Virus record (IMG/VR): IMGVR_UViG_3300033154_000517
Location: 1 to 43,606 of that record
Length of the DNA: 43,606 nucleotides
Source of the DNA: a virus
Direction: 5' to 3' (one strand)
The notes below the pieces were generated by a model. That model did not search any database. It had not been told where the DNA came from and worked only from the letters and a program-made list of their open reading frames with translations. Both the position numbers and the translations under genes were made by a program. Each line of letters starts with the position of its first letter. The stretch's first letter is position 1. Positions 7,440-17,213 of the stretch are shown piece after piece.

Positions 7440-7877
7440 ATGAAACCAGTATTCCAAACAGACTTCACAAAAATATCAGGAAATTGCTATCCTGCATGTT
7501 TAGCATCTATTCTAGAGATTCCGTTAAAAAATGTCCCGATCTTTCATGGAGATAATTGGTGTCATAATTATGATGATTGGTTAAGAGATTATTCTAAAGG
7601 AAATTTGGGGTTATCAGATGTCTCATTATTGAGTGGTGAAGTACCCTATATCCCAGACGGATTTTATGCAATTGCAGCAATTCCATCATCTAATTTTAAA
7701 GGAATACTCCATGCGGTTGTGGTTCAGGGACAAAGAAAAGACAACCATTATCTTCTAGTTGTTCATGATCCTAATGGAAATAATCCAAAAATGATTGAAA
7801 CACCTGATTTTATAGGGATTTCAATAATAGTTAACTTAAAACAGGAGATAAATAATGGATATGACAAAACATCTTGA
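7440..7877 (+). CDS. Papain-like-fold phage protein (Cys/His/Asp triad)
   Basis: A 145-residue protein opening MKPVFQTDFTKISGNCYPAC, a start shared by a family of small phage proteins with a papain/C39-peptidase-like fold. Candidate catalytic residues are Cys16 in GNCYPAC, His91 in LHAVVV and Asp110 in VHDPNG. A GGAG site lies upstream. Whether members are active peptidases, transferases or inactive binders is not known to me. It overlaps the following nuclease gene by 23 bases. Placement in the nucleotide block suggests action on a host or replication protein, which is inference. Confidence 0.65.
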   Translation: MKPVFQTDFTKISGNCYPACLASILEIPLKNVPIFHGDNWCHNYDDWLRDYSKGNLGLSDVSLLSGEVPYIPDGFYAIAAIPSSNFKGILHAVVVQGQRKDNHYLLVVHDPNGNNPKMIETPDFIGISIIVNLKQEINNGYDKTS

Positions 7878-8619
7878 TAAATTAGATCAAGAATTAAATA
7901 CTTTTGTTATGGTTGGCTGCGATCCAGAATGCGCCAAACCGGCCTTTTGTATTTGGGTTAGTGAAGGAGAAAATAAAAGGCTGGTTGATTGGTGGAGAGA
8001 TAAAGGGGCCAATAAACAAGCGTTCTGGTTGGATTTAAACATGAGAATAAAAGATATAATGCGAGATTATCCGGCTGGATTACATATTTTCGCTTGTGAA
8101 GGACAGTATATTGCCTCCCCAAAATCAAGATACAAAAAATGCCCAATTTGCAAGAATTCTGGATTTGAAATAATTAAAGAGTTTGAATTAGAAGGTGAAG
8201 TAGCAAAAACCCCGTATGATATATATAAACTAATGGCTAAACATGGTATTATCGACAACACTGATGCTTATATTAAAAAATGCGAACAATGTAAAGGAAC
8301 TGGGTTTTATGACCCAGGAAAAACCGCACAAGATAACTATCGATCGATACTGGCTTTAACCAGAATGCATGGGCGACTTCAACACGCATTTTTTATGAAC
8401 AGATGGCTTATTTATCACAGTGACGGAATTAACCCGTTGAACTGGATGAAAAAGACGCTTAATCTGAAATCATTTCCAAATTCAACTATTATACGAAACA
8501 AAAGTATCGTAGTGGCATCAAAATTAGCAGATCAAAAAATTCATGATCACAATATTGCAGCGGCCATTTTAATCGGTAAGTATGCTGTCGATAACTGGCC
8601 TATTCATAGAAAGGGGTGA
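7855..8619 (+). CDS. RuvC-like nuclease/resolvase with inserted zinc-binding cysteines
   Basis: A 254-residue protein with an RNase H/RuvC-like acidic set: Asp23 in VGCDPE at the end of the first strand, Glu82 in FACEGQYI, and Asp231 in KIHDHNIAAAIL near the C-terminus. Between the second and third acidic residues lie two Cys pairs, CPIC (96-99) and CEQCKGTG (143-148). The second has the CxxCxGxG pattern of DnaJ-type zinc sites. It is likely a Holliday-junction or branch resolvase acting on replicated phage DNA before packaging. A GGAGATAAATA site supports ATG 7855. It is the last gene of the rightward operon, before the terminators. Confidence 0.68.
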   Translation: MDMTKHLDKLDQELNTFVMVGCDPECAKPAFCIWVSEGENKRLVDWWRDKGANKQAFWLDLNMRIKDIMRDYPAGLHIFACEGQYIASPKSRYKKCPICKNSGFEIIKEFELEGEVAKTPYDIYKLMAKHGIIDNTDAYIKKCEQCKGTGFYDPGKTAQDNYRSILALTRMHGRLQHAFFMNRWLIYHSDGINPLNWMKKTLNLKSFPNSTIIRNKSIVVASKLADQKIHDHNIAAAILIGKYAVDNWPIHRKG

Positions 8620-8673
8620 TTATTATGGGCGTAAGTTATTAAATTGCCTAAAAATTAAACACGTTGAGATAAG

Positions 8674-8709
8674 CCCCGGCAAAAACAGCCAGTGATTGTC
8701 GGGGTTTTT
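8674..8709 (+). terminator. Intrinsic terminator of the rightward operon
   Basis: CCCCGGC (8674-8680) pairs with GTCGGGG (8698-8704), seven pairs including one G-U, and is followed directly by TTTTT. It lies 55 bases after the RuvC-like gene. Together with the next element it fills the short gap between converging operons. The 8710-8818 remainder contains no gene I can support. Confidence 0.8.
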
Positions 8710-8714
8710 ATATG

Positions 8715-8742
8715 AAAATGCCCCCGATGGTCAGTCGGGGGC
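8715..8742 (-). terminator. Probable intrinsic terminator of the leftward virion operon
   Basis: GCCCCCGA (8720-8727) and TCGGGGGC (8735-8742) form a perfect eight-pair hairpin with a seven-base loop. On the minus strand it is followed by ATTTTC, a weak U-tract, so it is read as the terminator for genes arriving from the right. It lies 77 bases past the last minus-strand stop codon. Confidence 0.55.
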
Positions 8743-8818
8743 GAATGGGGGGAGAAGAAAGAAGAGTTTTTTACTTTAGCCTTATGGCCTTAGTAGGGAG
8801 ACTCTAACCCCAATTATA

Positions 8819-9673
8819 TTACCGTTGACAGCTTGTTGGACTTCCTTCCTGATAACAGGTCCAGCCTTCCCGCGAGTAATCACAAGTTGAAAACCATTCT
8901 GTAGACCAGCAATCAACATCACGGGTAATCTTATTAGTAACAGCCATGTTATTATCTAACCATAATATCTGAACATCACCAGTTCCCATATGCTTTACCT
9001 TCACCATATTTTCTTCCCATTGAATACGAAATACTGCTGTTGTACCGGGTAATGGATCGGAATCAAAAATATGCCATTCTTTTACACATGGACATTTACC
9101 GGCTTCAACTCTCCAGGTAGGCCACCATTCGCCATATGGATATCCGGGTTGAAGATACCGATGAAATATTGCAATCATACACGACCCATCTTTGCTCTCA
9201 AAATTAAAGAACATCGACTTATTAATCTCGTCTTTATTCGCTTCGGTCATAATGGGTATATTTTCAAGTTTCACGAAAGCAACCCCTTTGCGACAATCAT
9301 CCATAGAATAAATTGGCTGGTTAAATATTGGGTTGGGTTGAAATTTCTTTCCCCCAGAATCTAATTCAGTCATATTTTGACTTGGAAGATTAATGGTTTT
9401 GCCAGTAATCGCCTCATATCCCTCTTTCAACAACTCTAAGTCTTCTAAATCGATGTTCCCAGATCGCAAATCATTAATTTTTTCTCCTGTTTTAATAATA
9501 TCATTCAAGCTGAGTTCTGATTTGCCATCCATTAATTTTCCGAGAGAAGCACAACCCGCAAATGCTATCAGAAAAATAAAACATCCAAATACAATAAATA
9601 AGACACTAATTTGACCAAGCGATAAGCCAGTATCATCATTAGGACTTCTTAAGAAAATTGGGAATTTACTCAT
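8819..9673 (-). CDS. Membrane-anchored or lipoprotein-like protein with Cys-rich C-terminal domain
   Basis: A 284-residue protein if started at the ATG at 9673 (MSKFPIFLRS), which follows an AAGGGG site; an upstream alternative start adds 16 residues. Residues 20-45 form one hydrophobic segment ending in LIAFAGCASLG, which resembles a lipobox. The rest is soluble, with many Trp and about ten Cys, including CPC and several Cys in the final 35 residues. Last gene of the virion operon, adjacent to a two-TM protein. Possibilities are a host-envelope or superinfection protein, a lysis accessory, or a virion protein. I do not recognise the family. Confidence 0.6.
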   Translation of the reverse strand: MSKFPIFLRSPNDDTGLSLGQISVLFIVFGCFIFLIAFAGCASLGKLMDGKSELSLNDIIKTGEKINDLRSGNIDLEDLELLKEGYEAITGKTINLPSQNMTELDSGGKKFQPNPIFNQPIYSMDDCRKGVAFVKLENIPIMTEANKDEINKSMFFNFESKDGSCMIAIFHRYLQPGYPYGEWWPTWRVEAGKCPCVKEWHIFDSDPLPGTTAVFRIQWEENMVKVKHMGTGDVQILWLDNNMAVTNKITRDVDCWSTEWFSTCDYSREGWTCYQEGSPTSCQR

Positions 9674-9677
9674 AATA

Positions 9678-10022
9678 TTACCCCTTCGGTGATTTAAGAG
9701 AAGTAAAAACGGAGTCGCCAAAAAGAAAGGCAGCTGCTCCGTATGTCAAATAATTAATAGAAACTGGAACAGCTGTCATAAATACCATAGCTGCCATTCC
9801 AACTAATACAACTCCGCATGACATTGACATTCTGATATACGCGGGATTTAATTTCTTCCGTTCTTCAATTCTCTGAATACGATCCTTCAGTCCTTCGTTT
9901 CCATTTCCGCGAACTGCAAGATCAATTTTCAATATTGCACCATGAACCTCTCGCCATTCTTTCCAGAACTCAGATTGTGGATCAATAAATTGACATTCTG
10001 GTTTGCATTCGTTATCTGCCAT
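9678..10022 (-). CDS. Two-TM small membrane protein, holin candidate
   Basis: A 114-residue protein. A hydrophilic N-terminal half with a helix (DRIQRIEERKKLN) precedes two hydrophobic segments, roughly residues 65-85 (CGVVLVGMAAMVFM) and 90-105 (YLTYGAAAFLFG), then a short basic tail. This matches the layout of small two-TM phage holins and of XhlA-like proteins, with a cytoplasmic helix before the membrane part. A strong AAAAGGAG site precedes the ATG. The endolysin is in the opposite operon, so holin is inference from topology and length. Confidence 0.55.
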   Translation of the reverse strand: MADNECKPECQFIDPQSEFWKEWREVHGAILKIDLAVRGNGNEGLKDRIQRIEERKKLNPAYIRMSMSCGVVLVGMAAMVFMTAVPVSINYLTYGAAAFLFGDSVFTSLKSPKG

Positions 10023-10065
10023 TAGATTCTCCTTTTAATTATCAAATTATATTTTCTTTACCATT

Positions 10066-12459
10066 TTACGGTCCGACCTCATACCAATTCGTACCATTGC
10101 ATGCCAGAACCCACCCACCAAAAGTGCTTGTAATTGTTTGATCGGCAGATCCATTTAAATATATTTTCTGGTTGCCGTGAGCTTCACCATATTCCAATAT
10201 GGCAGAAGTCATCATACCAGTATTACTGATAGCAATACATAAGACTTGACCATCGATTCCCCCGACAAAACCACCAATTGTTACGTTATTCATCATACAA
10301 TTTAAAAACAGAACATTAATTCCCGTTACATCATAATTGTCTGTTGGTCCTGCTGCAGCTAAGGTTGCAGTTTCAAAATCCACGGCATCCCCGAAAGTTC
10401 CACTTCCGGATGTAGAAAAATCGTGAGATTCAGAAGTCCAATCATAATGTTCCGCAGCAACAAAATTTGCCAAAGCATCATGAGACAATGTGGATTCTAT
10501 TGTCGCGAAAGTGGCTTTGTCATGATCCCCTGCTGCCCCATCAGCGTCACTATAACCAAACCAATCACCAGGTGAAACAGCCCGAGAATCCAAAGATGAG
10601 ATATCCAACGAAACGATATCCCCCGTGACATCTATTCCCGGACCCTCAGTCAAATTAGTATCATCCCCAATATCGATATTAGATAATGATGCTCCGGTAT
10701 GGTCGTGTAAAGCATCTGCATTCGACGTATCGGTTAATGTTTCCATTTCTGAACCCAGAATATTAGTTGCTGATCCGTTAAACGAATTTATTCCAGAAAT
10801 CGCTCCTCCAACTAAACTTGCAGTTCCATCAGAAATAGTTCCATCAGAAGTAATGCTTCCCAAGAAATGACGCGGACCAGAATGTACGAATTCGCCAGGG
10901 GAATCATCCCACATATCATACTGACCAGTAGGAGATGATCCATCATACCAATAATGATATTGATCACCATCTGCCCCATCCCAATTTTGATATAAATTAT
11001 TGCCATTAAACGCAAAGGAATGGCTTGAACGATGAAATGATTCTGAATCATCCCACATAACATATGCACCTGTACTACTGGCATTCTCAAAATTATAATA
11101 ATAAGAATCCCAATCTAAAGCTGATCCATAATATGCATATACATCTTCTTTTGCTCGAAGATTAGTATTAGACATAATATAATTTGCATTTGTGCTAATC
11201 GTGCCTGCGGACAAAGATGAATTTACCTTTAGACTTCCACTAAATAAATGCTGATTTAAAAAATTATCCCACGCCAAATATACTCCTGTAGGTGAACTAC
11301 CTTCGTGCCAATAATGATACGAGGTTCCATCTGGTCCATCATAATTTGTATAAGTATTTCCGTCAGCACGAATATCAGCAGCAGTGATATTAAAAGCTCC
11401 TGCGTCCCAATGACCTGATAATCCTCTGGTTCCATCGATAGTTAACGCCCAAGCATGATCGACCTGATCTCCAAGTCCCCCAAGGCCACCGTGATCTCCT
11501 CCAGTTCCCATGATAGTAAAATCCGTTCCGAGATCATCTAATAAATGGTAAGTCTGATCATCTTTTCCATAGATAACGAAATATCCTGATGGTGGTGTGT
11601 CTGGGGCAGATGCTTGTTCTACTCCATAAAACATATTACCCCACAAAGATGGGTGTTCAGTAGAACATTCTGTAATCGCTCGACTATTTGTCCAGTGTCG
11701 ATTAAACCCTCTTTGAATATTTTCAATCTTATACGGTCCAAAAGGAACTTGATACCGATCACTATTATATCGCCAAACTTTACAGGGACTATCTGTCGGA
11801 GTATTTGTAGGTGTTGGGGTCAAAGATGGTGTCGGGGTGTTGGTTGGTGTATATGTAGATGCTCCTGTTGGAGTAGAGGTTTGTGTATTTGTAGGTGTTG
11901 GGGTGAGAGTTGGTGTATCAGTCGGTGTCATAGTAACTAAAATCATTTGATCTAATCTCAGATAATGAGCTGTCGATCCGTTAAATGGTAAATAAATTCG
12001 AACTCGCATTTCATCATTTCCACTAATATAAGCCGATCTAGGAACAGGTGCTTCAAATTCATAATCCTGGTCTTCTGTCTCTAAGGCAATATCATGAAGA
12101 GTATCATTACAATCATACCAACTACGATCATTCCAGTTAAAAAATTGAACTTCATAATAGTGACCTGCTGATCCATCATAATACCCATTGATTGAAACTA
12201 AAGAATTATAGTTAGTTACACCAGTCCAAATATAAACAAAATCTGATCCTGGCGTTGTAGTTCCCGGAACTGGAGTTGAACCGGTTTCTTGGATAACTAA
12301 TCGAGTTGCATTATCCGTCCGCAAATCAGCAACATCACCTGAATCTACAGAACCGGCAACCGGGGTAAAGGCATATGGTTGATACCAAAGAGGTGTTGCT
12401 GTTTGGGAAAAAACCGGGATAGTGTATAACAATATTAATAATACAAAAACTTTTTTCAT
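10066..12459 (-). CDS. Tail fibre-like protein with signal peptide-like N-terminus and Thr-Pro linker
   Basis: A 797-residue protein. Residues 1-18 (MKKVFVLLILLYTIPVFS) look like a Sec signal peptide, which is unusual for a virion protein. A beta-rich domain follows, then a Thr-Pro linker (TPTPTNT type, about 50 residues, bases 11791-11935). The rest is typical of phage fibres: Gly/Ser/Asp-rich, with three copies of a module like YHYW-GSSPTGxYxxWDD, then a region with NADALHDHTGASL resembling trimeric fibre shafts. It lies at the tail end of the virion operon, directly downstream of the tip protein (ATGA overlap), where receptor-binding proteins belong. A role in host attachment is likely; the exported alternative is a protein displayed on the host. 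Confidence 0.7.
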   Translation of the reverse strand: MKKVFVLLILLYTIPVFSQTATPLWYQPYAFTPVAGSVDSGDVADLRTDNATRLVIQETGSTPVPGTTTPGSDFVYIWTGVTNYNSLVSINGYYDGSAGHYYEVQFFNWNDRSWYDCNDTLHDIALETEDQDYEFEAPVPRSAYISGNDEMRVRIYLPFNGSTAHYLRLDQMILVTMTPTDTPTLTPTPTNTQTSTPTGASTYTPTNTPTPSLTPTPTNTPTDSPCKVWRYNSDRYQVPFGPYKIENIQRGFNRHWTNSRAITECSTEHPSLWGNMFYGVEQASAPDTPPSGYFVIYGKDDQTYHLLDDLGTDFTIMGTGGDHGGLGGLGDQVDHAWALTIDGTRGLSGHWDAGAFNITAADIRADGNTYTNYDGPDGTSYHYWHEGSSPTGVYLAWDNFLNQHLFSGSLKVNSSLSAGTISTNANYIMSNTNLRAKEDVYAYYGSALDWDSYYYNFENASSTGAYVMWDDSESFHRSSHSFAFNGNNLYQNWDGADGDQYHYWYDGSSPTGQYDMWDDSPGEFVHSGPRHFLGSITSDGTISDGTASLVGGAISGINSFNGSATNILGSEMETLTDTSNADALHDHTGASLSNIDIGDDTNLTEGPGIDVTGDIVSLDISSLDSRAVSPGDWFGYSDADGAAGDHDKATFATIESTLSHDALANFVAAEHYDWTSESHDFSTSGSGTFGDAVDFETATLAAAGPTDNYDVTGINVLFLNCMMNNVTIGGFVGGIDGQVLCIAISNTGMMTSAILEYGEAHGNQKIYLNGSADQTITSTFGGWVLACNGTNWYEVGP
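11791..11935 (-). repeat. Thr-Pro dipeptide repeat linker in the fibre gene
   Basis: Low-complexity coding repeat that reads as TPTPTNT-type units on the minus strand. It joins the N-terminal beta domain to the fibre shaft. The same repeat style recurs in the gene at 26576-27868. Confidence 0.8.
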
Positions 12460-15400
12460 GCTTTTAATACCTCTAGTTCAACTGCTCGTCTTGTAGAACT
12501 AACTGGTTTAATACTTAATATGACACATTTTACTTTAAAATAGTGACCACCAGGATAAGTTCCAGCAACTTGACACAAGCCAGGGATTCTTGGTATATAA
12601 GGATGAGCAACCCATACTACATCATATTTTGATAGTAATTCACCGGGAATGGGCCTAAGATGACAACCAAACTGCCATCTTTGTGTTGCGAATCGAGGGA
12701 TTTTATTCGCTATTAATGCGCGGGCTGTTTCAGCATCAAAAACAAAATCATAAGTAAATGCTCTTTTAAACCATCGTTCATTGTAGCCGAGAAAAGATGC
12801 ATATGCCAAATCCCAATATGGTCCCCAATCATTTCCTTCAACATCAGGACCAGTCATGTCTTCGATATCTAACGTATTTTTCCACTGCTTTTGAAGTTTT
12901 TCATCAGTGTATGAGAGATTAAAAGGATTTGGCCATTGTTTTTGAATTAAAGGTAATTGTTCAAGATGAGTAGTAAAAATAATGGTTTTATTTCGATCCG
13001 AATTATAATATTTCGGGGCATAATGAGCTATAGGAAAATTACAAACTTCTTCCATACCAGTTCTTTTGCGCCTAAATGTATCCGGGATAATGTTTGATAA
13101 ATCTAATATAGCAACTGCATCATCATTTAAAGATGGAAATGCTTTTGGTGTTAATTTACCCTTATCATCGATAACAATAAAATTAAATTCATCACGAAAT
13201 TTCTTCAACCAAAGATCAGCTTGTTCTACGGTATGAATAACCCCCGCTGCTTTTGCCCTGCCAACACAAAGGTTATTAAAATGAGTAACCAATGTATCAA
13301 ATGCGGGTAAATTTAATTTTTCTATTGACATTTGTTTTATTTCTAACAACATTAATTTATATACATAAGCTGGATTTTGTATTAAATCCCCACCATATTC
13401 ACCCCACCATTCATCTGGCGTTCCTTTAAAATCTAAAACAACAGGGGTTGACATTGGGTCAATGTGAGATGATCCAGTAACAATGTCCCAAGAAAGTTCG
13501 AATATTTTCATTTGTTGACCATCATCGCCAGTAAACTTTAAATAAATTGAAAGATTAGTAAAATCAATCCATTCCCAACTATCTGGCCCAGGTCCATCAG
13601 ACGAACTCGTAACATCTATATAGGCAGTATAAACACCTGAATACGGGAGCGTGTACCAAGTATCAACATCTATATGGTTTCCACCGGCTACTTCTATTCC
13701 GATTTTTGTATCAACAGACATGATACCTTGTGTTTTAATTTTAATTCGAACTTTTACTATTGAATCAGGAGAAGATATTGGTGAATTATTATTAAATTCT
13801 GCATAATCAGTTGCTCCTGTTGCTGCAAAATATGAAGCAAAAGTTGATGAATTCCCATCATAAGCTTTGCCTAAATCTGACCACTCCCCAGATGCACCCA
13901 TATGTAATACCATTTTTGCTTCATATACTTTACCATCATTAGATGCATCTAATTTCTGAACTCGAAATTCTTTTTTTGTATCATCTACATGTTGTAATGG
14001 GCCAGCCAAAGTATTTAAAATTTGCCATCCTTGACCCCCAGTGATAGTATCCTCAATCTCAAGATCCCCACCTTCATCATAAGTCAACCTCCAGACTCCT
14101 TCAGATAGATAAACATGATGTCTTAGAAATTCAACATGTTCAAGATTATTAATTGGATCATCACCATTAGCAAACATTAATTTCGAAGTACCATCCGCAC
14201 GTTCGATATATAGTACAATATCATTCATACCGAATGCTTTTTCCCAATCGTTTATTATACTTGGAGCATGAAAATCTATTTTAATAGGATCACCCCAATC
14301 ATAATATAAAGCTGCGTTTCTAAAATAATCTGCCATCTCGACATTGATTCCACCATGAAAATCGAAAATAACTCGAGTAACCCATTGCATTGATGGAACT
14401 TGAATTAAAATTTCTTCAATCCCGTTATACCGAAGCCACACCGCTGCCCCTGGCATAGCTGGCATTAACCATGTAGCTATTGTAGCAACCGTAACTTTAG
14501 TAATATTTGCTGCATTTCCTACAGTATGATACCTAAAATAATTCATCAGTTCACAATAATTAGGGAAACCAGGTGCTTGAGCAGCAGCGTAAATTCTCGC
14601 CCAAGTATCAACATCACCATCTGATGCATTTAAAGGATTTGTTGCCCAAAAAGGCGACCCGTATGGTGGACTAATAAAACCAGATGTAATTCTGGTTTGT
14701 CCTCCTTGAAACAATGTAGGTTCAGTTGATAGTCCTTCATGTTTAGCAAATGTTTCTGGAATATCTCCTTCCATGGGATCAACCGTAATTTCATCTATTG
14801 CTAATGGTGCATCTGACCATTGATTAAAATCATCATCTTCTATTGTTACAGGTTCATTCATATTAAGCAATTCATAACCTATTGTTCCTGGAGTAGAATG
14901 ATTATTTATTGCTACAGCATTTGCTCCATATACAGAAAAAACGGTTATTGTCCCAACTCGATGGCCAGGTTCAATATTTGGATTATTATCATCAACTTCA
15001 ATATCCCCAAATGGATTTTGAACTAAAGCATCAACTCCACTAAGATAAAATTTTACATCACTAACTCGAAGACTATTATTTAATAAACGACGACTTGATA
15101 TTAACCACCGATAAACCGGCATGAATTCTCTTACTAAAGCTCCAGCATAATGTGGTTGTGGTGGTTTATTAATACCTCCAAGGATATCAAACAACCCATC
15201 TCCATTTGCATGTTTATATAAAAGAATCTCATCATCAATTTGAATTACACCAACAACAATTATTATAGCATTATTTGGAAAATCGGATGGTTCATGAAAA
15301 TACCCATTTTGGATTATAGAACGATATATAGGATCCAACCAATTACCACCTGTTTGATTCGCATCCATTACTTTGATTAATTCATAAACAGGATCGCCTT

Positions 15401-16178
15401 CATCCTCTTTTTTAAGTACGGCATATCCAGTTCCTTCATCTTGAATATAATGGGTCGGGGGACTATTAATTTTCGCGTATGTTTGTGCTGCAGTTAGCTC
15501 TTCAGCCAAATTACCCTGTTTTAAATTTTGAACAGAAAAAGTTTGACCGCGATAACCATCTATTGGAATTGCTCCACTAAATTCCCTTGAATCGAAAGCA
15601 ACCATGTCCTGTGCCAGATACCCCCAACCACCTGCTTTAATTAATGGGGGAGTCCAACCTTTTACATATCCTAGACCAAGTGGAATAGCATTGCCAATAA
15701 GATGTTCTGGTAATTGCAAGTATTGATTTAAAGAAATCTCAAATCTTCGATCAGGAACTTCACCTTCAATTGCTAATGAAAGATTACTAACAACTTTGTA
15801 ATAAAACTCATTGACATTTTCAGTAGTATCTTGGTTAGACCAAACATAACCAACCCGTGTTAATTGACGCTGTTCCCAAGATGCTCTATACCTATAAATT
15901 CTACAGATATGATTCTCAAGAGGTTCATTCATTACTCGAATTTCAGCTTTTCTGACTAATATAAAATCGATTGTGTTTGATTGATCTTCACCATCGGTAA
16001 GATTTTCAATTCGTTTTAACCATGGACGTACATCTGAATCACCGATTTTAGATTCTTGACCAGGAAAACATAACTTCAATGTTCCGAGTTGATTTGAATC
16101 TATTTCAAGATACCAATTTTCTTTAGATATAAAACTTTTATTTATTTCAGCTAAAAGTCCTTGGGTTATACTTTCCAT
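12456..16178 (-). CDS. Large tail tip/central fibre protein (1240 aa)
   Basis: A very large beta-rich protein downstream of the distal tail gene, in the position of the tip-attachment or central fibre protein of siphoviruses. The first 300 residues (ENWYLEIDSNQLGTLKLCF onward) look like a tail-hub domain. The middle contains jelly-roll-like segments with many Trp and Asp (for example around EMADYFRNAALYYDWGD), possibly carbohydrate-binding. The C-terminal 250 residues (HTVEQADLWLKKFRDEF onward) resemble baseplate hub domains. Its stop overlaps the fibre start (ATGA) and its start overlaps the previous stop (TAATG). Assignment rests on size, position and composition rather than a diagnostic motif. 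Confidence 0.68.
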   Translation of the reverse strand: MESITQGLLAEINKSFISKENWYLEIDSNQLGTLKLCFPGQESKIGDSDVRPWLKRIENLTDGEDQSNTIDFILVRKAEIRVMNEPLENHICRIYRYRASWEQRQLTRVGYVWSNQDTTENVNEFYYKVVSNLSLAIEGEVPDRRFEISLNQYLQLPEHLIGNAIPLGLGYVKGWTPPLIKAGGWGYLAQDMVAFDSREFSGAIPIDGYRGQTFSVQNLKQGNLAEELTAAQTYAKINSPPTHYIQDEGTGYAVLKKEDEGDPVYELIKVMDANQTGGNWLDPIYRSIIQNGYFHEPSDFPNNAIIIVVGVIQIDDEILLYKHANGDGLFDILGGINKPPQPHYAGALVREFMPVYRWLISSRRLLNNSLRVSDVKFYLSGVDALVQNPFGDIEVDDNNPNIEPGHRVGTITVFSVYGANAVAINNHSTPGTIGYELLNMNEPVTIEDDDFNQWSDAPLAIDEITVDPMEGDIPETFAKHEGLSTEPTLFQGGQTRITSGFISPPYGSPFWATNPLNASDGDVDTWARIYAAAQAPGFPNYCELMNYFRYHTVGNAANITKVTVATIATWLMPAMPGAAVWLRYNGIEEILIQVPSMQWVTRVIFDFHGGINVEMADYFRNAALYYDWGDPIKIDFHAPSIINDWEKAFGMNDIVLYIERADGTSKLMFANGDDPINNLEHVEFLRHHVYLSEGVWRLTYDEGGDLEIEDTITGGQGWQILNTLAGPLQHVDDTKKEFRVQKLDASNDGKVYEAKMVLHMGASGEWSDLGKAYDGNSSTFASYFAATGATDYAEFNNNSPISSPDSIVKVRIKIKTQGIMSVDTKIGIEVAGGNHIDVDTWYTLPYSGVYTAYIDVTSSSDGPGPDSWEWIDFTNLSIYLKFTGDDGQQMKIFELSWDIVTGSSHIDPMSTPVVLDFKGTPDEWWGEYGGDLIQNPAYVYKLMLLEIKQMSIEKLNLPAFDTLVTHFNNLCVGRAKAAGVIHTVEQADLWLKKFRDEFNFIVIDDKGKLTPKAFPSLNDDAVAILDLSNIIPDTFRRKRTGMEEVCNFPIAHYAPKYYNSDRNKTIIFTTHLEQLPLIQKQWPNPFNLSYTDEKLQKQWKNTLDIEDMTGPDVEGNDWGPYWDLAYASFLGYNERWFKRAFTYDFVFDAETARALIANKIPRFATQRWQFGCHLRPIPGELLSKYDVVWVAHPYIPRIPGLCQVAGTYPGGHYFKVKCVILSIKPVSSTRRAVELEVLKA

Positions 16179-17194
16179 TAAGCCCCTTCTGTTATGTACC
16201 TATATTCAAGAGGTATTATAACCACATAAACACCAGTATCTTTTGATGTAGGTGGATTAGGACATGACCCACGCCAAATTACGTCTGTTTCAATACTGTC
16301 TTCATCAACATATATAAACGGAAGATGACGAACCTTTGCATGAAATCTTCGTAATTGTCGAATCGCTGCTTTTGAGTATAATCTTGTCTTAATAGTCATA
16401 TCTTGGAGTGGGTACCGTTTTAATTCAGATACTAATTCCCCATCTTCTGACCGTTCAATTAAAGAGGGATCATCGCCCCCTTGAAATTTAGAACCAAGTA
16501 ATGGTGCTTCTTCATCGAAAGTAAATGTCTCAATATCATCATTATAAAGTTGATTAAATTCATCCCAATCAACAATATCATTTGGATTATATGTTGTTAG
16601 GATAACTCCATCAATATACATAACTGTTGTTGGTGCAACAGTTTCAAGACTAACCATAACTTTTACACAATCAATATGAAAATCAGATGGATTAATAACT
16701 AAATTTGCTTGGGTATAGGATCCTGCAGTATTTAGTTCGAGAAGAATATCTGCTCCTGATATATAAACATCACTTGAATCATATTGACGAATATAAGCAA
16801 GCGCACTTACCGTTGTCTTATAATACATTGATAATGTATATTGCAGATTTCGATTAATCACCATAAGGTCGGTTGTTCTAAGAAAAATCTCTGCTGGCCA
16901 GCCCCATAAATCAAACTTTGCCGCATGATCACCAAAATATGAATCAGCATCTTGAGATAATGTTCCATTTCCATTTATAGTTTTTGTCCAATGGGCGAAA
17001 TCGCCAGCATCATATTCTTCAAAACTACCATTTGGTATATATAATCGTCTAAGCCATTCAAGAATATACCAACCATCATGTTGCAATTCCGTTCCCGCAT
17101 GATCAAAACAAATAGAATGTATTGGTAGTTTAAGATATGGGTTAGGCATAATATAACTTCCTGCTAAAATTAAAAAATAAATTAACCATTTCAT
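16178..17194 (-). CDS. Distal tail-like protein with carbohydrate-binding-like insert
   Basis: A 338-residue protein. The start at 17194 follows a strong GGGAGAAG site and gives a hydrophobic N-terminus (MKWLIYFLILAGSYI); a start at 17149 (MPNPYLK) would remove it and has a weaker site. Residues 50-200 (NGSFEEYDAGDFAHWT, then MYIDGVIL) follow the pattern of a CBM4/9-like jelly roll. The C-terminal 130 residues (SELKRYPLQDMTIKTRLY onward) look like the tube-interacting part of a distal tail protein. Position between tape measure and tip protein fits that role. Confidence 0.6.
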   Translation of the reverse strand: MKWLIYFLILAGSYIMPNPYLKLPIHSICFDHAGTELQHDGWYILEWLRRLYIPNGSFEEYDAGDFAHWTKTINGNGTLSQDADSYFGDHAAKFDLWGWPAEIFLRTTDLMVINRNLQYTLSMYYKTTVSALAYIRQYDSSDVYISGADILLELNTAGSYTQANLVINPSDFHIDCVKVMVSLETVAPTTVMYIDGVILTTYNPNDIVDWDEFNQLYNDDIETFTFDEEAPLLGSKFQGGDDPSLIERSEDGELVSELKRYPLQDMTIKTRLYSKAAIRQLRRFHAKVRHLPFIYVDEDSIETDVIWRGSCPNPPTSKDTGVYVVIIPLEYRYITEGA

Positions 17195-17213
17195 TTCTTC
17201 TCCCTTTCATAAT

